A stretch of 64,000 nt of DNA. Source: Capra hircus (Eukaryota; Chordata; Mammalia; Artiodactyla; Bovidae). Location: positions 133,873,089 through 133,937,088 of the forward strand of contig NC_030808.1 of the NCBI RefSeq assembly GCF_001704415.2, written 5' to 3'. The notes below the pieces were generated by a model. That model had not been told where the DNA came from. It saw only the letters and a list, made by a program, of their open reading frames with translations, and searched no databases. Below, piece by piece: positions 1 through 11,099 of the stretch; position 1 is the stretch's first letter; every line of letters starts with the position of its first letter. The translations under genes were made by a program, and so were the position numbers.

Positions 1-897
1 GCAAGAGGGTTCAAGATAGCCTCTCTCACCTGCTTGGCACAGCGACAGGGCTAGCTGGCTCATCAGGGCCCATCTCCCTTGCCCTCACCCTGCAATGTCA
101 GGGTTTCCTCATGTCCTCCCTCTAGCTGGGAGGTGGGACTGTTACTTGGCAGCCCAGAGCACCAAGAGATGAGGAGAGACTCTTGGTAGCAAACTGTCTC
201 TTTCCACATTCTATTGGTCAAAGTAGTCACAGGCCAGGGCAGATTAAAGGGAGAGGAAATGGGTCCTATCTCCCCATGGGATGAGTGTCCAAGAGATTGC
301 TGTCATCTCTGTTTTCCCTACAGGTGAGAGAGAAACACACAGATGAACTTGGCCAACCTGCCCCATTGGAACTACACATGGCCACCCTGCTCTTCACACC
401 TTATTCCAGTAAAGGCAATGAGAGGGGCACACTTATAGGAAGGGGCACTCCAGAATTCTACAACAGGAGCAATGGTTCTGGGGCTCATAGGCTGGGAGAT
501 CTTAGACTAGTAGGCAGAAACAATGATGACTTTTTTTAAGGATAGGGACTGATAAGGGGCATATCAGAAAAGCATTCTAACACTCACAGAATTCCTGCAA
601 CTTTTCTTCATGAATCACCCAAACAGTCAAAGGCCAAGGAAGAAGAACACATGTGGCCTGATGAAACCCACCACTCAAGCAACACAGATGAATCAGTACC
701 TGTTTCATGAAGACATCATGGAACCTCCAGGAAATATGAAAACCATGCTGCAACCTTGTACCTCTTGGCTTGCTCTGTAAAGAGACTGTCTTTCCAAGTG
801 GACCTGAGGTACAATGCAAATTTTAGCTCATTCATTCACTCTTTTTCAACCAACAAGTACAAAACCTCCCCTCTACAGAAATCAGCATTAATAGGGT
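1..897. other. Single-copy sequence, nothing recognised
   Basis: I see no repeat family, RNA gene or convincing exon here. Short open frames occur on both strands, but none resembles a known protein. The base composition is ordinary for mammalian intergenic DNA. Confidence 0.5.
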
Positions 898-900
898 TTA

Positions 901-1160
901 CTGCTGCTGCTGCTGCTAAATCGCTTCAGTCGTGTACAACTCTGTGCAACCCCATAGATGGCAGCCCACCAGGCTCCCCCGTCCCTGGGATTCTCCAGGC
1001 AAGAACGCTGGAGCGGGTTGCCATTTCCTTCTCCCATGCATGAAGTGAAGTCGCTCAGTCGTGTCTGATTCCTAGCGACCCCATGGACTGCAGCCCACCA
1101 GGCTCCTCCATCCATGGGATTTTCTAGGCAAGAGTACTAGAGTGGGGTGCTATTGCCTTG
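901..1160 (-). mobile_element. Bov-A2 dimeric SINE
   Basis: Two Bov-A monomers lie head to tail in reverse orientation. Each shows the diagnostic stretch gtcgctcagtcgtgtctga (second monomer near 1050) followed by a variant of ccatgggattctccaggcaag. The (CTG)n run at 901-917 is the reverse complement of the (AGC)n tail of this family. Bov-A2 derives from the 3' end of BovB and is moved in trans by BovB enzymes. I could not see a target-site duplication. Confidence 0.93.
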
Positions 1161-1164
1161 AGAA

Positions 1165-1290
1165 CAGAACAAAAATAGATGCTGTCCCTGGCCACAGGCA
1201 AGTCACCTAAACTCTCTGAAGCTCAGTCACCCTTTGTGTAAAATGGACTTGGTCTACTTGATTTCTAAATCTCTCCAATATTTTCATGTT
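1165..1290 (+). repeat. MIR SINE fragment
   Basis: The segment has the MIR core order: ggcaagtcacctaaactctctgaa, then a 'ctcagt' block, then gtgtaaaatgga. MIR is an ancient tRNA-derived SINE moved by L2. Only the central part is recognisable, and it lies directly beside the Bov-A2 copy. Confidence 0.6.
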
Positions 1291-2530
1291 GAGAACTAGT
1301 GTCAATGCCCTTTAAAAGTGAAATCCATGCAAAACTAGTAATTTTCTCCCTTGCATTAATATACCTAATGGAGTACCTTTCTGCACAAAACATTTATACT
1401 CAAGGGCCTCCACCCTGAGGGTTTGAACTCTCTCCAGTTTTCAAGTTCAAAACCACATAGAGCTCTATCAAATTCTCTCAGAGGCCAGAGACTCATCCAG
1501 TAGGCCTCCTCTCCCAGGGAGACTTGAAGCAGAGAATAGACTTCATTTGCAGTGTGCGTCTGGGGCAAAGAGGTTGAGCTTAGAGTGCCGTGCTGAACAA
1601 CCGAAAACCCATATTTTGCTTCTGGGCCTGAGCAGTGACTCTGAGTCCTCAGCACTTGCTAATTCTCTAGTTTGAGGCCTGCTAATGAGGATGGCATGTC
1701 TCAGGTCAGGACGCTGCCCATATCTTAGAATGTCTGATTCCAGAAGAGCAATCCATTCATTTCTTCTCAGTCCAGTCACCATCCTAGCCTCTGGTCCTGC
1801 CCGCTTTGCCTGGCATTCCACTCCCAGAATCAATCAGGGCAGCAGATTACTGTCCTTATGGCTGCTGCTCGTCAAGCCCTGAGGCTTGACTTGCATAGCT
1901 CTGGATCCTGGCCATGTGAGCCCCTTGTTGTACCCTGGGCAGACCCTAACTGTGGCTTCGAAACCTCAGTTTCCTAACCTGGTTGCCTGCCATCAGCACA
2001 ACCTGCTGTTTTTGAAGATTCCTAAATAGGTGCAGGGACCCTACTGACCAGGGAGCTAAAGGCACCAATGCCAAGCTCAGAAAGGTTTTCAAGGGAAGGT
2101 GAGGGCTGGGACAACCCCCTAGCTAAACTATCATGGCGGCCAGTTAGCTGCACCCTTCACAGGTCTGAAGGTGAAAATAATGGTGAAGATTACAATGCCT
2201 ATGATGTGAAGGCTGCAGGACACACATCTCAGGGCATGGTCATCTGTGCACTGCAAGTCCTCGTGTGGGAGAGGTGGCACCGAGGATAAAGCAGTGAGGG
2301 GCCTGCTGACCTCACAGGCCACCGAGGCCTAGCCCCTCCAATCCTGAGTTGGAACAGGTGTGTGCCGATTCCACCACTGCCTTGATTAAGACATTCTGTG
2401 TCCTATTGGCCCCGGCCCACCCGGGCACTCCCTACCCTTTCGGTATGATACGGTCCTCAGACCATATCTGGCTCTCCAGGAGCCATGCTCCATCAGCCTC
2501 ACCGTGCTGTTGACGCTGCTGGCTTTGTCT
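1291..2530. other. Single-copy sequence, nothing recognised
   Basis: No repeat family was recognised. Frames of 60-96 codons occur on both strands (for example 1365-1833 on the minus strand), but they overlap each other in different frames and have no recognisable motif, as expected by chance in moderately GC-rich DNA. Confidence 0.45.
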
Positions 2531-2535
2531 GCCCT

Positions 2536-2665
2536 TCCCAACCAACTGTGGGCTCCCAGACTCAGGAGCAGCTTCTCACCTGTCCTCAGCCTTTAGCCCA
2601 GAGCCTGGCAGCCACTGGGGGGGTACTCAGTGGGTGCATGTGGCATCGGTGAATGGATGGAGACA
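2536..2665 (+). repeat. L2 LINE 3' end remnant
   Basis: The order 'gggctcccagactcaggagcag', 'tagcccagagcctggcagccac', 'actcagtgggtgca' and a trailing gaatggatgg matches the conserved L2 3' end (agcacagtgcctggcac, ggtgctcaataaatg, gaatgaatg). It is heavily diverged, as expected for an ancient family. Confidence 0.5.
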
Positions 2666-2669
2666 TGAG

Positions 2670-3931
2670 TGGATGGAGGCAGGACAGATGGAGAGGGAGG
2701 TAAGTGAATGTTCACACCTAAGGGGGTTTCCACCCCCTCATGCTCTTTTCCTCATACCTGTGAACCCACCCACACCAGAAACACTGACAAGTCCCATGTG
2801 CCAACCTCCCCATGGGCCAATTTTCTCCTCTTGGTGGTACAGCAGAGTGCTGGCATGTTACACACAGGCCCCCAGTGCACCAGTCATCCGACACCTGCCG
2901 CAGGCTCGCAGGCTTTGGATGGCCTGTGATTCATGCATCAGGCAAGGTGGCCTGCGGTGGCGGGAGATGCTGAAATAGTATCTCAAGGCCAACAGACACC
3001 AGGCCTCCAGGCGGCCCAGCCTTCCCCAGCAACAGGAGTCAGATCCATGCGAATGGTGTGAGGAGTTGTGCTGGTGAGTGGAGGGAGGGTCCTGAGAGGG
3101 AGGCTGTGTCCCAAACACAGGACCTGCTGGATTTCAACCTCCTTGTCTAATTACCCAAAGATGTGCTCCCTAGGATGTACTTAAAGAATAAAAGGCCCTT
3201 TAATTAAAGCTAATCCACTTTTCCCAATTCCATTTATCACCACATGTAATTATCATAAATACTGGCCTGGAATAGGAAAAAAGTTCTTTTTTCCCTGTGC
3301 AGTTCTAGCTTCAGCATCTGTGGAACTACGAGGCAAAATCCCCACTCTGCGGGTAAGAAGCCAGGCCCTGTCAATGGGAAGGGATAGGAGACAAGGCCTG
3401 TGGATAAGAGAAACCACAGACTCCTGCCAGGGGTGACACAGACATCTCTGCAGCAGCCTGCTCAGGGAGACACAGATGCAGGAGGGCAGGGGCTTGATGC
3501 CATCAGGGCGGCTGGCTCAGGGCATGCCCGCTCCTCTTGAGTGACAGAAGCCTAGGGCTCAGACCATGTGGCTCCAAACCCCAGTGGGATTAGAATAATG
3601 AGCTCAGAATGTGGCCATGGCAAAATCTGTGAGCCAGCAGCAGGCAGGGCGGGTAAAGATTGCTCCAGGCTGAGCAGTGTGTGAGCCTTCAGCCTCCTTC
3701 TCAGCTTCTGATACTCAGGGGGCCTCTCTGTCCCGCCAGGCTCTGCTCAGCAGCCTCCCTGTCCACTGTCCCCCTTCCTTCTGATCCTAAGTCCTACTCA
3801 GGACTTCCAGGCAGTGTCCATCCTACAAGGCCTCCTCCAGGAGAGGTTCTGACAGCTCCCAGGTGATGACAAGTTGCTCTTACACACCAGCTACAGGGTC
3901 AGCCCCTCCCCCAACTGCTTGCATATTCACA
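2670..3931. other. Single-copy sequence with an A/T-rich block at 3130-3300
   Basis: No repeat family was recognised. The block at 3130-3300 is A/T-rich within GC-richer surroundings and holds several TAATTA/TTAATT-type cores (tctaattaccc near 3147, ctttaattaaagc near 3199, tgtaattatc near 3245). This could be a regulatory element, but conservation data are needed to say so. Confidence 0.4.
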
Positions 3932-3942
3932 AGCCCCCTTTC

Positions 3943-4219
3943 TGCTGCTGCTGCTGCTAAGTCGCATCAGTCGTGTCCGACTCTGTGCGACCCCAGAGAC
4001 GGCAGCCCACCAGGCTCCCCTGTCCCTGGGATTCTCCAGGCAAGAACACTGGAGTGGGTTGCCATTTCCTTCTCCAATGCATGAAAGTGAAAAGTAAAAG
4101 TGAAGTCGCTCAGTCGTGTCCGACTCTTCGCGACCCCATGGACTGCAGCCTACCAGGCTCCTCCGCCCATGGAATTTTCCAGGCAAGAGTACTGAAGTGG
4201 GGTGCCATTGCCTTCTCTG
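3943..4219 (-). mobile_element. Bov-A2 dimeric SINE with target-site duplication
   Basis: This is a full dimer in reverse orientation. A (CTG)n tail opens at 3943, followed by both Bov-A monomers with a gaaagtgaaaagtaaaag-type linker near 4084. Imperfect duplications flank it: AGCCCCCTTTC at 3932-3942 and AGCCCCCCTTC at 4220-4230. The good preservation indicates a fairly recent, bovid-lineage insertion. Confidence 0.95.
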
Positions 4220-4230
4220 AGCCCCCCTTC

Positions 4231-6430
4231 TAGTGACCCTCAAAAGTACCTGCTGCCAGGAGTCCCAACAGCTTCCTTGATAGGATCACCTAAGCTGGCA
4301 CACAGGAATTTCCTAGGCAAAGCCACTTGGCAGGACCGGCCCAGCAGCCTTGCGGCTGTGACTGGAGGCTGACCCTTATCCAGGCACTAAAGCTATTGCT
4401 TCACCACAACCCCAGCTCCCCAGGGTCCCACATGGGGTTCCAGCCTCCAGCTCTCCTCCAGGCAGACCGTGCCTGCCTCTTACAGTCAGGAGCTACAAAC
4501 ACACAGTCAGGAGCCTGAACCCCACCCACAGGACTACAAACACACAGTCAGGAGCCTGAACCCCGCCCACAGGACTACAAACACAGAGTCAGGAGCCTGA
4601 ACCCTGCCCACAGGACTCGCTTCTGTGCCACCCAGGACCCTTCCAAGTAGACGTGCCCACACTTCTCAGGCTGCCTGCCCCCCAACCCTCCCCAGACAGG
4701 AGGTGCATATTTTATCTCCAATGGACCATGAAGGTCTGTAGGAGGTAGGCTGATTTATCAAAGACATAACCATACAGTTGAAATTGTGTCAATATATCTT
4801 TGCATAGTGGATTCTGAAAGATGCCCCCTGTTTCTCCAGTAAATCATATACATTTAAAGTTCCCAAATGCCTAAATATATATTTATCCAGTAAATCAACT
4901 CCGCCTTGAAGTGGTTCATTTCTTTCCTGCAGAAATACAGGATATAGTTGCTAACCTTGTTTTTCTTTCCTTCTCCAAGTTAATAAAAAAAAAAATAAGA
5001 GCAGAGAAATGAAATTCTGAATAATGAATGTTTAAATATTGACGAAGGTTTGACACTAATGGTGTGCGGGAGTGAACTGCACAACAGCTTCGCTGCGGCA
5101 GGATCTACAGAGGGAGGCGTTTTGCCGGAACCTCTCGAGCCCCTTCCAGCAACTGGACTCAGTCTGTGACACACCGCTGAGCAGGCTCTGGGGGCCAAGA
5201 GAGCGCACTGGACTTGGATTGAAATTTCCTGATGCACCAGGAAAGGGCTGGTGATTTATTTGTCTTCATTTCCCGATTCCCTCTCTCAATCTACTAGCAA
5301 ACAATTTATTCAGAAACAGTGATTTCTTATGTTTTAAGGATATAACTCTGACTCTAGCTAGCTCCCATCTTTCTAGGAGGACGTGTGTGAAATCCCTAAC
5401 ACTGTCCCTAGTGCAAAGCAAGTTCTCAAGCCATGATGGTTCCCTTTTCTACAACCTCCAGACACTTGCGTAGGTTGTGATTTCACAGCCATAGGCCCCA
5501 GGGTTCCACATGGGGTTAAAGGAGGCTGGAAACAATCCCTTCACTTTAGAGTCAGGAGGGTGGAGGCCTAGTCAATGTAACAGAGAGAGCAGCTGTACTG
5601 CATAATTCCTGCAGGGTTAGGCTGGCCTTGATTATGGGAAGCCTAGTAGCTACAACGATGGAAGACCCCCAAGGGGAACTGACCTTCCCCGCAGGACACA
5701 TGCTGCCCTGTCCCTAAGACAAGCTTTGGCCTAAAGTCCTCTGAGTCTATTCCTCTATCTTTAAGCTAAACTCATAGCAAATGACTCCAGAATTTACTGA
5801 TGGTCACACTGCAGGAAAGGAAGTCCCCTGCAATATTCTATCCCAACAGACTGAATCCTGCATCAAAGCTCAGGGGCTCCTATTCCTTCCTGGTGGCCCC
5901 TTCAGGTACTTCTTCTCTACCCTGCGGTGCTGGTCAGTCACAAGGACATCGCCACCCATGTCACCATCACAGTCACGTCTCTGATTCAAACACATGTTTT
6001 GTTCTGCTACCTCCTGGAACTCCAGAAATGACGCATGTAGTAGAAAAGGTGTAAACTCCCCATGGACAGGGAGCACTACGGAGACTCAGCACACAAAGGT
6101 CTGTGTAAAATTTTGGAGGGAGGAATGTACATGGACTTGGAGAAATGGCCACAATGCCCGGACCTTGAGTGGGACCACGTGAGCTGCGAGGTCACAGGAA
6201 CTTCTCAGAGGCATGGTCCTCCAAGGGTAGCAGTGGAGTTGCAGGCAGAGATGCCTCTGCTGGAAACAAACATAAATAACACATCAGGAAACTGAGTAAA
6301 CCATCTCTTGAGAAATTGAAGGGCATCTGAGAAAAGACCTCTAGACACTGACCCCAGTGAATTGATCACCTTGCCATGTGACCACTAGACAGTTTTATCT
6401 ATCCATCAACAAGCCCCAGGCGCTCACCCT
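4231..6430. other. Single-copy sequence with a minisatellite
   Basis: Apart from the tandem repeat at 4493-4615, I recognise no repeat family or gene. The part at 4740-5050 is A/T-rich and the part at 5060-5250 is mixed; neither carries a convincing exon. Confidence 0.45.
4493..4615. repeat. Minisatellite, three copies of a 41-bp unit
   Basis: The unit begins ctacaaacacacagtcagg and ends near cccacaggac. It starts at 4493, 4534 and 4575, so the period is exactly 41 bp. Copies differ by a few substitutions (cacccac, cgcccac, tgcccac; cacacag against cacagag). The short array is likely to vary in length between animals. Confidence 0.95.
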
Positions 6431-6439
6431 GAAGTATGA

Positions 6440-7213
6440 ACATCTTTCAGTGCTACACACTAAAATATGAATAGATGGCCTGAAATCTCAGAAATGATTT
6501 TAAGCCAGCAAATGAGATAGTAAAGTTACAAACAGGAAGAGCATCCAGAAGAAAAAGAAGCAAAGCAGAGAACTGAAGGAAATGTCTAAAATTAAAGTAA
6601 ATACCCTCAGGGAGATGGGAAGGTATTATACTCATGGAAAAAGAACAGGATGCTATGGAAAGAAACAGGTTTTAGAAAACAAAAAAGAAAAAAAATCAGT
6701 AAAATGATTGTGTGATGAAATTAAAGAAATCACCTACACAGGAGAACAACAACAAAAATATACAGATGAAAAATAGGAAAAAGGTTATTTGAAAAATAAA
6801 AAAGAAGATCCATCCAGGAGGTTTCATTCATATTTGACTAATGAGCGTTTAACAACAACAACAACAAAAATAGCTAATAAAATGGACTGAAAGAAATGAT
6901 TAAAAAATAAAAACACTAGGATAAATTTCACCAGAATACTCAGGCAATGAGTGTGAAGAAAAACAAAAGCATGACATTTCAGAATCCCAGGATACAAGAA
7001 GATACTAAAAACTTCCAATGAGGGAAATCAAACAAAAGAGGATACAAAATAAGGGCAGCACTGACATGTAGAAGAAGTCAAATCACTGTCTTCAAGTGAT
7101 TTTTTAACCTAGAATTCATACCCAGTCAATCAATCAAGTACAAGAGCAGAATGATCTTCTCAGACATGGAGTGAATACAAAACATTTACCTCCCAAGCAC
7201 ACTTAAAAAAAAA
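6440..7213 (+). repeat. HAL1-like (half-L1) LINE, 5' portion
   Basis: This A-rich stretch resembles HAL1/L1 ORF1-type sequence. A recognisable block runs from 'cctagaattcatacccag' (near 7110) through 'caagtacaagagcagaatg' to 'catttacctcccaagcacac' (near 7200). HAL1 carries an L1-type ORF1 but no ORF2. No long frame survives. It is cut at about 7213 by a bovine L1 insertion and resumes at about 7502. Confidence 0.55.
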
Positions 7214-7500
7214 ACGATTGGGTCGTTTATTTTTCTGGAATTGAGCTGCAGGAGTTGCTTGTATATTTTATCATATATGAAACGAGTTGCCAGCCCAGGT
7301 TCAATGCATGATCCTGGATGCTTGGGGCCGGTGCACTGAGACGACCCAGAGGGATGGTACGGGGAGGGAGGAGGGAGAGGGGTTCAGGATGGGGAACACA
7401 TGTATACCTGTGGCAGATACATACTGATGTATGGCAAAACCAATACAATATTGTAAAGTAATTAACCTCCAATTAAAATAAATAAAAATATATATATATA
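7214..7500 (+). mobile_element. Bovine L1 3' end with inverted 5' segment
   Basis: From about 7270 to 7500 this is the 3' end of a young bovine L1: ggatgcttggggccggtgca, gacgacccagagggatgg, gggaacacatgtatacctgtgg, a canonical mggcaaaaccaatacaatattg-type block and an A/T tail running into (TA)n at 7488-7502. The first 56 bases (7214-7269) match L1 ORF2-region sequence in the opposite direction (gattgggtcgtttatttttc, attgagctgcaggagttgct). That layout is the signature of twin priming. The insertion splits HAL1-like sequence. Confidence 0.8.
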
Positions 7501-7501
7501 T

Positions 7502-8335
7502 AATGGAATTTCTGAAGGATGCACTGAAGTTAAAAAAGACAGTAAACCAATACAGGGAAGATATAAGACTCAGGAAACACAGGAAGCGATGGATGAAAGT
7601 AGTGAAGTCCTTAGACAGATGCCAACTGTGCAGCACGACTGAAGAGCAAGGTTTCAGCAGGAGAAGAGAGGATTTCAGGAAGGACGTGGGAAACCATTTG
7701 AATTTTCTGAGCTTAGGAAAAATAATATTCATTATTACAGGATCAATTTGATTTTGTGAAAAAACATAGATACTCTATAGAAAATTAAATGAAAAAAATG
7801 AGGAAACTATTAATCCCAAATTTTATAAAAAGCAAACAAGGGAGAAAATAACCATATAACTTGATACAGCACTGAAAAATGATTGCATAGATAGAAGAAT
7901 GTAAACATAACATGGATTTAGCCAAAGTTATCAATGTAGGTTAACATTATGAACTTATTCTTCATTATACTCAGATAGATATCCTCAAATCAGATATATA
8001 TATATACATAAAACAAAAACATTATATAATTATATATAAGAAGATAGAGTGATGGGTATTAATGAAATAAGAGAAGAAGAAGGCTGTGGGGAGGAAAGGA
8101 ATAGGAGAAATTCTCAGCAACCATTGGGTGGAGTCAAAAGACAATGTCCAAATTAATATCAATAAATAGCATTAAAAGTATATAATTCAAAAAGTGGAAG
8201 TAAATATATAAGAAACAAACCCAAGTGTTAGGGAATAGAATGGAGTGAGGAGAGAGGTGGTCGGGAAACTGATATTTTTTTCACTTTGGTACTAGCTGAA
8301 TTTTTTAACCTATGTACTTTGATAAAAATTAAAAT
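7502..8335 (+). repeat. HAL1-like LINE, 3' portion
   Basis: Sequence resumes with 'ggaatttctgaaggatgcact', which follows the 'cctcccaagcac' block on the other side of the L1 insertion in the HAL1-type order. It continues A-rich to a 3' end near 'tttgataaaaattaaaatta' (8318-8337). A small frame at 7503-7751 is an ORF1-like relic with no recognisable motif. A (TA)n run lies at about 7994-8005. Confidence 0.5.
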
Positions 8336-9435
8336 TAATAAACAATGAAAAGCTGCTATTCCCACAGATGGACCCTCTACAGCAGCGGGGAGAAGGTGCT
8401 GGTCCACTCCCTGGTGTGGGGTGGGGAGGGGGCAAACGACCCGGCAACGCCTGAAACATGTTCCACTCTGGCTGGGACCGACACTCTTCTTAAACTCTGG
8501 TGACATCCATCCTTGTTTCTAAACCATGAGCTGAAAGGTTTCAAAGAAGGTGGCTTTAGCAGATTAGTTGGAATTTTCCCTCTCTGGGATTAAAATAGAA
8601 GGAAAAGTTGTATTTTCACAACTAGAGCCATACTGGGGCCCTGTTTTCATTCCACCACACAGTGTGTGACGTGAAAATAAGCAACCCTGGAATGGAGGTG
8701 CGTCTGTGTTTTCCAGAGTCTCCTGAGACTGAGTCGGGCAGAGGGTATGCAGCCAGACTATTTTCACACCAACCCTTGACTGAGTCTCGCACGTCTTTGC
8801 ATTCAGAGGGGATTTTCATCACTGCCTCATTTCAGAACTGACTAGTTGTAGATGGCACGCTGATGGCTCAGCCCAGAGATCTCAGCCAGCAAGTGTAGCC
8901 TGAACAAGATGTCCGTGGATCTGGAATGAATGACCAAATATTGAAGCTTGCCAAGGGGCTATTTTTCAGTGTGGCCCAGAATAAAACGACTTCACTGGGC
9001 ATCCCAAATTATAGCCTGAACCAATGACATATTCACTCAAAACACCAACATATGCAGTCAAAACAAATCCCCTAAGAATCAAGAATTATTGTTAAAGAGT
9101 CTGAGTATAAAAATGCAGAGTGAGAAAATTCACAAGGGAGAACGGTGTAAAGTATTCACTGGCCAGCAATGCCTGGCAGTTTCCACCAAATTCCCACTAA
9201 AACACTGGTAAAAACTAGACAAGTAAAAACTCAAAAGACACTATGTAAACTACATTTGATAGGGTGCTAAAACCTTGAGGGATTTTCACCAGTTATAAAG
9301 CCATGGGCTCAGGACTGAAAGACACAAACAGAGGCACATGTGTATTTTTTTTGCTTGACTTACCACCGGATCAAAGTAAGATGCGGAAGACATTCTGTTC
9401 CTCATTCAAGTTCGAAACACAAGTGCATGCCACCC
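8336..9435. other. Mostly single-copy sequence
   Basis: No family was recognised with confidence. The stretch at 9050-9320 is A-rich and may be degraded LINE. No exon or RNA gene is apparent. Confidence 0.4.
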
Positions 9436-9439
9436 TCTA

Positions 9440-9655
9440 TCCTAGGGATTCTCACAGGGGTGACTGTGCCCCCTAGGAAACATTTCACAAGGTCTGGGGA
9501 CATCTGAGGCTGTTGCAACTTGAGGGGAGGGGATGTTCCTGGCATTTAGTGAGTAGAGGCCAGGGAGACTCCTAACACCTTACAACGTACTGGATGGCTC
9601 CCCACACAATGATCTGAATGAAAGTGTTAATAGTTTTCAAGGATGAGGAAAGCTG
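9440..9655 (+). mobile_element. MER20 (hAT-Charlie DNA transposon)
   Basis: The consensus order is visible: 'gactgtgccccctaggaaac', 'caaggtctggggacatctga', 'gttcctggcatttagtgagtag', 'aggccagggagactcctaac', 'acaacgtactggatggctcccc'. MER20 is a non-autonomous mammalian element; copies have been reported as enhancers or insulators in endometrium, which says nothing certain about this one. Confidence 0.8.
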
Positions 9656-9697
9656 CTATACCATGTGGGGGAATATGTGTGTACATACATATGTTTT

Positions 9698-9815
9698 GGG
9701 CAGCTCCTCATGGTTTACGGGATCTTAGTTTCCCTACCAAGGATCAAACCTGGGCCCAGGGCAGTGAAAGCACAAAGTCTTAACTGTTGGACCACAGGGA
9801 ATTCCTGTGTGGGAT
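9698..9815 (-). mobile_element. CHR-2-type tRNA-derived SINE
   Basis: This is the reverse complement of the family that reads ggaattccctg..gtccaacagttaagac..gggttcaatcc. The pol III B-box-like part is at about 9740-9760. A 9-bp duplication, ATATGTTTT, flanks it (9689-9697 and 9816-9824). The family is shared by ruminants and whales. Confidence 0.88.
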
Positions 9816-9900
9816 ATATGTTTTAAGGCAGTGAGAGTATCTATTTTCCCATCATACCAAATCTTACTAACACATACACACTCTCACAGTATACCTTAAT

Positions 9901-9924
9901 ACATTAGGCTTGAAGGCCTAATGT
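9901..9924. repeat. Short inverted repeat
   Basis: ACATTAGGC at 9901-9909 is the perfect reverse complement of GCCTAATGT at 9916-9924, with a 6-nt loop. It is probably fortuitous. No T-run follows, so it does not look like a pol III terminator. Confidence 0.6.
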
Positions 9925-9954
9925 TATCTAAGAGGACTTTTAAAACATTTACTA

Positions 9955-10275
9955 GTATTCAGGCAGGAGAAAAAGCAAAAATGAAATAATAATAAACGAC
10001 TAGCCTCAGACCACTTCTACAATATCACAAAGACAAGAACACAAGACTTCAGACGACAATACTCATTGAGTTTTGCAGAAAACGGTTGTGACCATGAAGT
10101 TTTATATTCAACCAATACATCGTCTAAATGTGGAGCAACAGACATTTCAGGATAAAGCATGAACTCTGAAATTTAAGTACTGTATAGAAAAGAAAATATT
10201 ACTTGAAAATACACTTCACTCAGCTGAGTGATGAATCAGAATGAAGAACGTAAGAATGGGAAAGCTGGAGGTGAC
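9955..10275 (+). repeat. L1/HAL1-like LINE remnant
   Basis: A-rich sequence with an L1 ORF1-type block: 'gaagttttatattcaaccaata' followed by 'ggagcaacagacatttcaggataaagcatgaac' in the expected order. It is diverged and has no open frame of note. Confidence 0.42.
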
Positions 10276-10279
10276 TGAT

Positions 10280-11095
10280 AAAACCCATTTCAATGTACAG
10301 TTCTCTGTATTATTACTGTAAACGAGAATGAGAGAAAACAAATAACATAGTAAGAAAGGGGATACACGACAGACACAGGGGTTTCCTGTAGTTCAAAAAA
10401 TCTTCCTATATAGCACTGTGCTAAAGAATTGAAAAATCTCAACACTTGGTTTCCCTGAAAAATGTAAATTATTAAAATGTGACACAGGAAAAAATTAAAA
10501 AAAAAAAACCTTAAGGGATTAATTGTCAAGGTAGAATGAAAAAACTACTGACGTTTACATCAGAGAAATATTTCAAGACCAAAGACTTTTACGGAGGGGA
10601 GGGGGTTCTTTCAAACTTACAAGAAAAAGATACCAACATGCTGTATTATCTGTCCCATGCATTAAAAAGTATAAAACTGTCTAGTTCATTTACGAAGTTA
10701 GTAGTAAAACTGTCTGCCAAAATGTGCCAATATAACAACAACAAAAAATTTCACTTATTAATACAGATGTGAGCATCTGAATAAAAACACTACAAACCAA
10801 ATACAACATTCACTATGGTCAACTAATGTTTATTCTAAACACTGAAAATATAGTTTTATATTTTTTATTAACGTTAATCAAAACTCCATGTCAATTGAGC
10901 AATAAGGGAAACATTATACTTATCTCAAAACATACTGATTATATTCTTCTCTACTTTTCTTTCAAGTAAATAATGCTATTTTTCTTTCTAGTTTTCTACT
11001 CTAAACCTATACTATTTTAATAATGAAACAATTAAAGTCAGTTCCAATAAAATTAGAAAGACAATGAGCTTGTTTCCTCTCACTAATGTTTTACA
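10280..11095. other. A/T-rich sequence, nothing recognised
   Basis: Low-GC sequence containing several A and T runs. A 78-codon frame at 10536-10772 lacks any recognisable motif. Parts may be unrecognisable LINE decay. Confidence 0.4.
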
Positions 11096-11099
11096 CTTT

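Noticed and set aside
3863..4243. Frames of 73-114 codons on both strands
   Set aside because: They are translations of the Bov-A2 SINE at 3943-4219. The same peptide (GKNTGVGCHFLLQCMKVKS) recurs at the Bov-A2 at 46646-46910.
9901..9924. Hairpin as a transcription terminator or small RNA
   Set aside because: The stem is only 9 bp, no T-run follows it, and the surroundings are ordinary intergenic DNA.
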